Positions 56,140 through 64,000 of a stretch of DNA of 64,000 nt are shown here, piece after piece. Both the position numbers and the translations under genes were made by a program. How positions within the stretch are numbered: position 1 is the first letter of the stretch; every line of letters begins with the position of its first letter. Under the pieces are notes generated by a model, which was not told the origin of the DNA, made no database searches, and saw only the letters and a list, made by a program, of their open reading frames with translations. This DNA comes from Leguminivora glycinivorella (Eukaryota; Arthropoda; Insecta; Lepidoptera; Tortricidae): assembly GCF_023078275.1 (NCBI RefSeq), contig NC_062993.1:11283252-11347251 (forward strand). Reading direction: 5' to 3'.

Positions 56140-56235
56140 GTGGCTCGCCAATGTTGATGCTTATATCCATGGGCGGCGAGCGGCAATGACTGCTTCCCAT
56201 CTGGCGGCTCGTCTGCTCGTTTGCCGCCTATATCA
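56140..56235 (+). mobile_element. LINE 3' end, diverged copy of 28281-28541
   Basis: tatccatgggcggcgagcgg, ctcgtctgctcgtttgccgc ctatatcataaaaaaag. Confidence 0.55.
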
Positions 56236-56633
56236 TAAAAAAAGAAAAATAGGTAAGAAAATCTGACTGGCTATGAATGAATTTAGGAACCTAGTAACAC
56301 CGATCAACTTGAAATGTGTCATTTCATCAGCAAAACGCGCCACTTTATCGCTTGCCGTAAGGACGTTTTGAACGGTTACTCGTATTCGTGCAAATATTTG
56401 CATGTTTTTTTTTTAATATTGTCAAAATACATACAATTACTTGTATAGAAGTTTAGTGAAACGTCCCACTTTGTTAGTTAAAATAAGGACGATATCGTGA
56501 CGACGGAACGACGGTGTCGTCGTTGTTGTTAACGAAACGTTAGTTCGAACTGTACGAAATTACCCAATACTTATACAACACACAAGTAAGTGACAAACAC
56601 AGTGTTCGGCATTTGATTAGTACAGACGGTTTT
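56236..56633. other. Gene-free stretch
   Basis: Nothing recognised. Confidence 0.4.
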
Positions 56634-56820
56634 TTTTAGGGTTCCGTAGTCAACTAGGAACCCTTATAGTTTCGCCATGTCTGTCTGTCCGTCCGTCCGT
56701 CCGCGGATAATCTCTGTAACCGTTAGCACTAAAAAGCTGAAATTTGGTACCAATATGTATATCAATCACGCCAACAAAGTGCAAAAATAAAAAATGGAAA
56801 AAAATGTTTTATTAGGTGTT
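56634..56820 (+). repeat. rep-E-like copy (agggttccgtagtc start)
   Basis: agggttccgtagtcaactag gaacccttatag, a (TGTC/CGTC)n run, then ctgtaaccgttagcactaaa aagctgaaatttgg. Common lepidopteran LINE 3' region, from memory. Confidence 0.5.
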
Positions 56821-56972
56821 CAATTGTAACTGAATAGGTAGGTTGATACCAAAAAGGTTATCTAAACTAGCAACAATCTGTTTTAGAAGTTTTTTTAGAT
56901 TTGTAATATTTTTAATAAGTTTAATTTTTTTACAGTTTTATGTATACATTTACATTTGTGTATGCATTTTAG

Positions 56973-57110
56973 TTGACGAGCGGTCTGGCCTAGCGCGTAA
57001 GAAAGGTAGTCTGGCTCTGTCGCGCCAATACGTAAGAGCGATAGAAATAGATAGCTACGAAAGATATGTTATTGTAAGCGTTTCGTGAGCGTTTGTACAT
57101 TCGATTACGC
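56973..57110. mobile_element. SINE-A head scrap followed by a GTAGCCGAAT-family fragment
   Basis: gacgagcggtctggcctagc gcgtaag is the first 27 bases of a tRNA-like head. It runs straight into ctggctctgtcgcgccaata cgtaagagcgata, the inverse of the interior of 35921-36075. Confidence 0.5.
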
Positions 57111-57245
57111 ACACAGTTGACTACAGGATATAGGTTCAATTGTGGTGTGGGCTATGTGCCTGCAACCTGTCTCCGCTTTCGGAATTTAATTTTCTTTTGA
57201 TTCTAAATTTGCCAAGGTACCTCTTTTGGGAAAAGAGGCATCAAT
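57111..57245 (-). repeat. rep-D partial copy, diverged, reverse
   Basis: ggatataggttcaattgtgg tgtgggct.tgtgcctgcaacctgtc and ttgccaaggtacc follow the inverse of rep-D loosely. Confidence 0.4.
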
Positions 57246-57342
57246 GCAATGTGTGTGTAATCTGGTGATATTGTAAAAACCCTAATCTGAGAAATAAGAT
57301 AAATAAAAGTTTTAAATGATTCACGGTTAGTTTCATTAGATA

Positions 57343-57389
57343 TATTGACCGGGATATCCCATCTATTCGTCTATATCCCGGTCAATATA
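57343..57389. repeat. Perfect hairpin, 16-bp stem, 15-nt loop
   Basis: ATATTGACCGGGATAT and its exact inverse ATATCCCGGTCAATAT. May be a miniature foldback element. Confidence 0.7.
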
Positions 57390-58174
57390 AGTTTATAGAT
57401 AAATAAAGTTGAAATTACTGTAACTTTTTCATTAGTGGGAATGGGAATACCTAGCCATAGTGTTCACGGTTGGGGTCACGACCATAAACCGAATGGCATA
57501 CAACTAAATTGGAAAACACAAATTAATGCAAATGCATGCTAATATTCTCTGACCGTCGTTTGACTAACACATATCTGCTAAGCTTTATGGCCGGCCATAT
57601 TTAATAATATGGCCATACTTGTATTTCCGAATGTCGAAAATTCCTAACTTTCGAATCTGACCTAATTTGGAATGCGACCTGTGGGTGTATCTTAGAGCCT
57701 AATTGGACTTTAGGAGCTTCACTTTTTGGTGGAACTGGATTTAATTATGTTCGTATAGTAAACTTTTACTTTTTGATTATAAAAATGTGATCGTAGATTT
57801 GAAGGTTTATTTTTGGCCTATTTTTATTAGGGTACCTAATTTTCACCTTATCCGTAAGTATTTGGTATTTCTTACATAGAAATGAGCTTTTTTCAGTACA
57901 TTTCCTAATTTCTAGACAGTAGGCTGAGGTATAGGAGAGCAAGTAAATTGTGGCCAAATAACGTAGGGTCTCTATTATTACAGTACATTTTGACATGATA
58001 TTATAAACGATAAGTTGCATTTATTTATTTCTCTGTCGTAAAATTTAAAGACGGTGGAAATTTCGAAAATATACTAATACTAATTATTGTTGATATAGAT
58101 TTGTTTCTTTGAATGGTGGACATTTAAGATCAGTCGGAAATAAAATCACAATTAACATAATAAATGCTGTTTGG
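57390..58174. other. Gene-free stretch; contains the 66-bp repeat copy at 57921-57986
   Basis: Apart from 57921-57986 (see 53041-53106), nothing recognised. Confidence 0.45.
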
Positions 58175-58180
58175 TTTATT
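58175..58180 (-). terminator. Likely poly(A) signal of Osiris gene B
   Basis: AATAAA on the minus strand, about 535 bases after the stop. It is the only perfect match I see between the stop and this point, implying a long AT-rich 3' UTR. Confidence 0.45.
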
Positions 58181-58715
58181 CGTTTCTTCATCATTCACAC
58201 ACAATAAATACACATTCATAAAGATAATCTTAAAAATAATACACTCATAGTCGTGATACACGATACTATACAAATCGTACACATAATAATATAATTATAG
58301 CTATAATAATATAGCTTAGTTATTTATAATTAAATATATCTGATATGTTAAAATCATAATAAATACGAGAGATCATGATAAGTATACCAAAATTAAAAAA
58401 GTAAAATAAAACAAAAACAAAAAACTAAACGAAACAAAAACAAAATAAATAAAATAAAAACTATTTACAAATAAAAAATAACTAAATAAAATATACCAAA
58501 TAAAATATCACAACCCATAAAATACGATTTGAAGACGAAAGTTCCTTTTCAATCAAATTACTACAAACAGTGAAACCCCAGTTTCATCGTCGCATAAAAT
58601 GAATGAAAAGAAGTTGAAAGCAGTCAATAAATAAATAATCAAACACGCGCGCACTCACACAAAATAAATATGGCGGTAATGGCAAATATTTGGCTTCAAC
58701 GCACTAAGTCCTAGT

Positions 58716-60446
58716 CTACTGCTGTTTGTATCCAGCATAGGCCATATCAGCTCCTTCGATCTTTCCAGATCGTCCCCATCCCTGGCTTTCCCAGCCCCCG
58801 TGTCCGTGACCGTGGTCATCATGGACAGGGGCAGCCCATCCACCGTGTTCCTCGTGCTTCTTGGCCAAGAGCGCTTTGATGATGGCGATGATCTTGGCGA
58901 TGAAAGCGATCTTGGCAATGACGGCGAGCTTCCAGATTGAGATGGCGATGACACCGAGGAAGAGGACGGCGAGGGCAGCTAACTTGGCCTTCAGCAGGAG
59001 CACGAGGGGCATGAGCATCTTTATCTTCTTCTTCATGTCCTTCTTCTTGCCACGGCCCTCCTCAGCTGTAAAATGGTCGAAATTTAGTATGACATGGATC
59101 AGTGTCTTGTAATAAATAAATAAATAAATATAAATAAATATAAATATTATAAGACATTCTCACACAGATTGACTGAGGCCCACGGTAAGTAATAAACTAT
59201 TTGAGAAAGAGGACCATTCTAAAACGAATCTGTTGAAATGCATTCTCTAACATTTTTACTTCCAAAAAGATTATTCAAATTTAATTTTGGGACTTCCAGA
59301 AAACTAAGTTTAGTGCGACTAAACTGTCGATGAATAACAGTGTGCAAAATTGCTTTTTTTGAGTAAAATTGTTCAGGCATCATTTATTTTCTGTGACATG
59401 GAAAAGTATCATTTCATTTTCATTTATCAGAGATTTAGTACGGCTAGGACTTATTTTCTACTTACCACTATCAAGAGACCTGGCTTCTCCATCATCACCA
59501 CCAAAGTTGATTTCCAGCTCGCTGTTCTGAAGCAGGTCGTTGGCCTTCTCCCACAGCCTCTCAGTAACCTCCTTGTTCCTGATCTGGGGTTCGGTAGACA
59601 GAGGCTCCAGGCTCCTGGCTTCCTTGGGGTTGCTGTTCAGGATCGTGAGACCTTCGAAGATGTTCAGTTTGCGAACGGTTCCCAGACGTTCGGTGGCGCG
59701 AAGGGCATGTTCCTGCAAAAACAATATATGTTTTGATTGTTTTAAATATTGTAAAATAAGTACATTGTTATATATTTTTTTAAATAATAATTTGAATGTT
59801 TAATTTTTAATCTTTTATTATTTAATAAGTTGCCATCAATAATAGTCACAATTTTACTATATAATATAATGTTTTCAAAGTTTACATATTGAAAGCGTGC
59901 TTGTGCAAACTATAAATTGATTTTAAATTTTTTTTAATAACACGTCGGTGGCAAACAAGTATACGGTCCGCCTGATGGAAAGCGGTCACCGTAACCTATA
60001 GACGCCTGCAACCCAAGGAGTGAAATTATTTTTATTGCAATAGTTTTGACATGAACATTAAACCTTGGACTTGAACTTAAAATTAGTACATATTATAACT
60101 TTAAGTTTTACTTCCGATTCCGACAGATAAAAATCCAAATGTAATAAATTAAAGTATTGCACTGAATGAAATACTTTATCACTTTCGTTTTCGGATGTAG
60201 TAATTTCTGAATTCACTAATACGAATAAAACTTTCTAAATCACTTCCATAAACAAAAACGCATCCAAAATTCACTTTTCAATTTGAAAATTCACCGCACT
60301 TGACGTACCTTGATGCACAAGTTAACATCACTGTTCATGCAGTTCACGAAGCTACCAACCACAGACTTTAACACTGATTCGTCCTTGGGCACAGGACTGC
60401 TGTAAGCCACAACGGCCAAGCTGAGAAGAGCCAAGAAGAACTTCAT
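58716..60446 (-). CDS. Osiris family protein (DUF1676), gene B, 244 aa
   Basis: Coding exons on the minus strand: 60309-60446, 59466-59712 and 58716-59065. The GT-AG introns of 596 and 400 bp are in phases 0 and 1. It starts MKFFLALLSLAVVAYSSPVP, a signal peptide probably cut near residue 17. C36 and C44 lie in the two-cysteine segment (CMNSDVNLC), followed by IK at the exon end. Exon 2 gives EHALRATERLGTVRKLNIFE GLTILNS and a charged region ending EARSLDS. After the basic linker (EEGRGKKKDMKKK) there is a hydrophobic Leu/Ala/Ile stretch (about 143-192) and a His/Gly/Trp-rich part. The C-terminal motif reads ADMAYAGY, so the usual Gln is Asp. Intron 2 contains a SINE-A end and intron 1 a rep-L piece. 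It lies 1.0 kb downstream of gene C on the same strand and is closest to it in sequence. A secretory-pathway role in cuticle-forming cells is expected from the family. Confidence 0.92.
59105..59192 (-). mobile_element. SINE-A 3' end in intron 2 of gene B
   Basis: (AATA)n then agacattctcacacagattg actgaggcccacggtaa. Only the 3' part of the SINE remains. Confidence 0.7.
59930..60022 (+). repeat. rep-L fragment in intron 1 of gene B
   Basis: aacacgtcggtggcaaacaa gtatacgg, gaaagcggtcaccgtaacct, gacgcctgcaacccaaggag tg. Confidence 0.65.
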
Positions 60447-60491
60447 CTTGAAGATGTTTCGAACTCAAATCACCGAATACGATTTTGATTG

Positions 60492-60526
60492 TGATGCTCC
60501 AACCAAAAGTCAACAGTTTTTTATTC
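60492..60526 (-). promoter_or_regulatory. Core promoter of Osiris gene B
   Basis: On the minus strand GAATAAAAAAC (60516-60526) is a TATA-like box. 31 bases on, ATCACAA gives an initiator with its A at 60492. This predicts a 46-nt leader. Gene C has the same layout. Confidence 0.6.
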
Positions 60527-60529
60527 GAT

Positions 60530-61370
60530 CCGCCCCCACTCCGACCTTTTGGCGAATTTACATTTTTAACTCGTATACTATATTATCGTAGCGAACACTA
60601 TGGCCCGTATGGCACACATATTCCGGCCATTAATATTAATTTTGTTTTGGATAACACGCTTTTTCTTTCTTTTGGGATGTGATCGGTTTATGCGACAATG
60701 CTATATAATTTAATGCTTATTAAAGTGTCATATTTTGAACATTTATTTGCGCGCTGGATGGCATTCTCAGTGTATTTAAATTACTTATTGATATGTCAAC
60801 GGTAAAATAATGTTTTACATGAAAAAAGTGAGGAAGGTGTAATAATTTTGTACGTATGTACTTACGACTCTTAAATTATCAAACTGGCTTTACACAAAAT
60901 TCATTATAGGTAGAAATCACTATTTCATACACTTTACTTCTAATACCTTCTTGAATAAGTAAATAATAAATATTTACAACTGCATGTTAATAAACTCTTT
61001 AAAAAAATCTATATTTTGATCACACTTATGCGTAATGAGACTAATGAGGCGTCTTAGTGAGTAATTTGTCTTGTTTGTTACTCGTACATACATTAATAGA
61101 CATTTTATTCTAATGTGACAAACCATTTACGTAACTGTGCTGTAATTTTTCAATGATACCAATAAATTGTGTTAAAGTCGCAGGAATTTTTTAGGTAGGT
61201 ATTAGGAGGTGTGATGGTTTTATTTGAAATGTACTAACATCACGGCCGCCAGTGGGCCTTGTCGTTTTTTTTTATTTCCTGTATGATATATTTTTCAGTT
61301 TATGATCTAACGTGTTTTCATGATATAGATTGTTAAAGAATAAAATATGAGACTCATATTTTTAAACTTC
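60530..61370. other. Spacer between Osiris genes B and C
   Basis: AT-rich with no repeat family recognised. It probably contains upstream control sequences of gene B. Confidence 0.45.
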
Positions 61371-61376
61371 TTTATT
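61371..61376 (-). terminator. Poly(A) signal of Osiris gene C
   Basis: AATAAA on the minus strand, 98 bases after the stop codon. Confidence 0.6.
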
Positions 61377-61473
61377 CTGTTAAATAAATAAATTAATTGA
61401 GGTACTTTAACATGGCAACGGCAAACAAAAATAAATAAACTCACACACACACATTCACACAAAATCTATCGAA

Positions 61474-63680
61474 TTAGTTCAGTTGGCCGGCGTACGCCAT
61501 CGACTGGGCATCTTGGGCCTTCCTGCCCCAGCCTTGGGCTGGTTCGTAGTTGTATCCTGGATGCTCATCGTGATGCTGAGGCGCGCCGTATGAGATGCTG
61601 GGGGCTGAGGAATGGGAAGAGCCTCCCTTGTTGAGGAGTTTCCTGATGAGGCCGACGGCTTGCATGGCGAAGGCGATTTTGCCGAGGAAGACAGCTTTGG
61701 CGGCGGCGAAGGCGATGATACCGAGGAACAGGGGGATGAGAGCGGCGAGCTTCAGTTTAAGGAGGAGGAGGAGGGGGAGGATCTTCTTGATCTTCTTCTT
61801 CTTCTTGCCGCGAGCTGTAAAGAAGTTTTTTGTTAATCATGTTGTCTTTTACAATGTTGGCTATCTATCTAAGACTATCGCCTGTTAGCGAGGTTCCAAA
61901 AAGGGCCCTAGCTAACCGCGCTACTACCATTTAACTTAAGACCAAGCACTGATGTGAATACTTCAAAACGTTTTCTTATTCGTATAAGATAATTACACTG
62001 TAACCACTTTGTTGGCTGTAGAAGCTTTAAGTTTATGGCTTATGGCCGCCACTGATTGATGATAATTTGTTTAACGATTTTTAAAGCCAGTAATTGTTGC
62101 TGAGAGTGAATATTTGGGTAGCTTAAAATTTTCGATTGAAAGCTTGAATGCCTTTATGTTCCACTTTTTAAACATATTTTAAAATAAAGTGCTACATAGG
62201 TTGCTAACAACACAAGTTTTCAAGATACATTTCAAATTTGTGATGCAAGGTCTAACACGATTTCTTTAGAATCTTCCCAGACACGTTTGTCCAGTAAAAC
62301 AATCTCTTAGGATCATCTGATCCTAAACATCTGTTTAGGCGTATGGAAATACAAAAGAGAAAGTTAGTGTTTGTCGTGAGCTACGTGACAATTCGTGACA
62401 TTGACAAAGGGACGGTAATATGTAAATATGATGTGTGTTCGAGAGAAACGCGTACAGTAAACGCACAAACGGCTGTTTACTTAATACTCTTCAATTACGG
62501 ACGCTTAAGGTACCCGTTGTTTGGGTTTACGATCAATTATCGCCGCAACAATGTGAGATACGAGTATGTGAGGTTTTTAAGAAAGTTGGAGATGAATATT
62601 TTGGTAGCATAAATGGCATCATAATCTGTGTAGATAACAGATCAAACTGCGGAATGGAATAGGGAAACTAGAATTTAGTGCACAAATATTGTCTAAAGCA
62701 ATTTTATGAGTTGAACGTTGATAAAATTATGTAAAATTCTTCAAAACGCTTATCATCAAGTAGAAACTTTGTGAAGGACTTGGTATCATTAATATATAAT
62801 AAAAATTACTCAGCTACATAAAATTAAACATTACAAAGACACGTTTTTTACACATACCTTCCTCATCAAGACCACGGGACTCATTGTCAGCCAAGTCAGA
62901 CAGACGCAACTGCAGCACGTGATTGTCCAAGAAGTCTCCAACGTTGTTCGCGATTCTCTCCTCGAGCTGAGATTCCCTGGTCTTCGGGTCTTCGGCTAAC
63001 GGCTCATAGCTGCGGGCAGAGCGAGCTGTTCCGCTGTTGATGAGGGTCATGCCCTCAAAGATGCTGATGTCCTTGGTCACTGCCAGCCTCTCGGTGAATT
63101 TGAGAGCCTTCTCCTAGAAAATAAAAGCTAAAATTAGAATCCGGCAAATTTATAAGATGAAGAATTGGGGCTTCTTGTGACCTGGTTACTTGAAATAATA
63201 GAGAAAAACTCTTTGATTTGATTTATTATCACAAGTTCTGTATCGCTAAGTCACGTCAAAGTTGGAGAATAATGGAAGCTTAATACTGTTGTCACTGTTT
63301 AGGGTACTGATGAAGTAGCTGTAGTAGTACTGACAAAGACCAAAAGGTATGGAAGTAAAATGTAATCCTCCTGCATAATGCAAGAAGTGTTACATCTACT
63401 GATCCAAAATCTGGTTGAATCTACTGGTTCAAACACAAAATCCAATCTCAGATCGAAAATGCGTTGACAAAACTTCAAAGCAGAAAACGGTGCACTGTAT
63501 CACAAAATCCATTAGCACGTCACTTCACAAAATCACTTTACACACCTTAAGACACAAAGACGTGTCCGTTTCAATACACTCAGAAACCACATTGACTAAA
63601 TTCTCAGCCACTCCTCCATCGTGTACGGGATTCGCTGTCGCTAGCGCCACAATGGCCAAGAATGCAATTTTCGACCACAT
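61474..63680 (-). CDS. Osiris family protein (DUF1676), gene C, 243 aa
   Basis: Coding exons on the minus strand: 63546-63680, 62858-63113 and 61474-61814. The GT-AG introns of 432 and 1043 bp are in phases 0 and 1. It starts MWSKIAFLAIVALATANPVH, a signal peptide with a probable cut after Ala16. C35 and C43 (CIETDTSLC), then LK, close exon 1. Exon 2, 256 nt as in gene A, encodes EKALKFTERLAVTKDISIFE GMTLINS and ends RGLDEE. A lysine run (RGKKKKKIKK) leads into ILPLLLLLKLKLAALIPLFL and a hydrophobic stretch to about residue 183. The Ser/Pro/His/Tyr-rich tail ends AQSMAYAGQLN: AQxxAY is kept but the final Tyr is Gln. The similarity ERL...IFEG.T..NS to gene B suggests the two arose by local duplication. 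Same expected role as the family. Paralogue number not assigned. Confidence 0.92.
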
Positions 63681-63726
63681 CTTTTTTGTTTTGCAAGTCC
63701 GTTACCCGAAGCCGCTGAGCAGGTTG

Positions 63727-63760
63727 TGATGTTCTTCCCAAAAAAGTGATGGATTATATC
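63727..63760 (-). promoter_or_regulatory. Core promoter of Osiris gene C
   Basis: On the minus strand GATATAATCC (63751-63760) is the TATA box. The initiator ATCACAA has its A at 63727, 31 bases from the first T of TATAAT. The leader would be 47 nt. Confidence 0.65.
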
Positions 63761-64000
63761 CTCAACGCCCCACCCGCGTGAGTGACGTACGCGCGCAAAC
63801 AACGGGCAATAAGGGGTAAGTAGAAAAATAAATATTGAATGTTAGAAAGCGAAGTTTTCGTTTGCGACGTTACGGTGTTTGATGTGCTAGTGCAAATGAA
63901 TGAAAGAAAAAGTGCGTATATTTGTATTTTCATTCTAATCGACGTGTGAAACGGTACGTAACTTCGTCTTTGAAACAGGGAGTTACGACTTTAATTTTTG
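63761..64000. other. Upstream region of Osiris gene C
   Basis: No gene or repeat recognised. It begins with the GC-rich cgccccacccgcgtgagtga cgtacgcgcgc, unlike the AT-rich surroundings, and a similar cgcccccactccgacc lies just upstream of gene B's TATA-like box. Confidence 0.4.

Noticed and set aside
61595..61888. Acidic 74-97 codon plus-strand ORFs over gene C exon 3
   Set aside because: Antisense shadows of the lysine/leucine-rich Osiris exon.
62343..62662. Two overlapping 75-89 codon ORFs in intron 2 of gene C
   Set aside because: Neither shows a domain, and both lie wholly inside a well-supported intron on the opposite strand.

Overview
The window looks like nuclear DNA of a moth or butterfly. 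It is AT-rich, its genes have small spliced introns, and it is crowded with insect-type tRNA-derived SINEs, non-LTR retrotransposon tails and short inverted-repeat transposons of the kind I associate with Lepidoptera. That assignment rests on recognising families, not on a database search. The only host protein-coding genes I can support are three members of the Osiris (DUF1676) family. Each has three coding exons and the same intron phases (0, then 1).

Layout. Positions 1-39.9 kb hold no host gene. The most striking object is an LTR element at 815-7183, read on the minus strand. It has a 5-bp target duplication, LTR copies identical over 242 bp, a primer-binding site matching the 3' end of tRNA-Ser, and an interior with no usable ORF but a dense array of small stem-loop repeats. 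It sits inside an older SINE, whose two halves rejoin across the insertion. Next come a PIF/Harbinger-like MITE (8.3 kb), LINE fragments (9.5, 11.96-14.1, 19.05-20.17 kb), many SINE copies, a piggyBac-like MITE nested in a SINE (15.9 kb), a long near-perfect hairpin (22.9 kb), a hexamer satellite (30.5-31.2 kb), a 2.7-kb inverted-repeat element with internal GCAGCTATTAACG-type motifs (32.8-35.5 kb) and a hAT-like element carrying a second inverted-repeat element (38.2-39.9 kb).

Osiris gene A (41265-42488, plus) lies in a stretch almost free of repeats. A 16-kb repeat-rich spacer separates it from Osiris genes B (58716-60446, minus) and C (61474-63680, minus). B and C lie head to tail and share a TATA-like box plus an ATCACAA initiator with the same spacing. 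All three encode a signal peptide, a two-cysteine segment, a central DUF1676-type region, a long hydrophobic segment and a C-terminal AQxLAY-like motif. Osiris proteins are known to act in the secretory/endosomal route of cuticle-making epithelia, so B and C in particular are probably co-expressed during cuticle formation.

The repeat families here were recognised by comparing copies within the window. Local labels (SINE-A, rep-D and so on) are mine. Where I call a stretch empty, I mean I saw no gene, RNA or clear repeat by eye.
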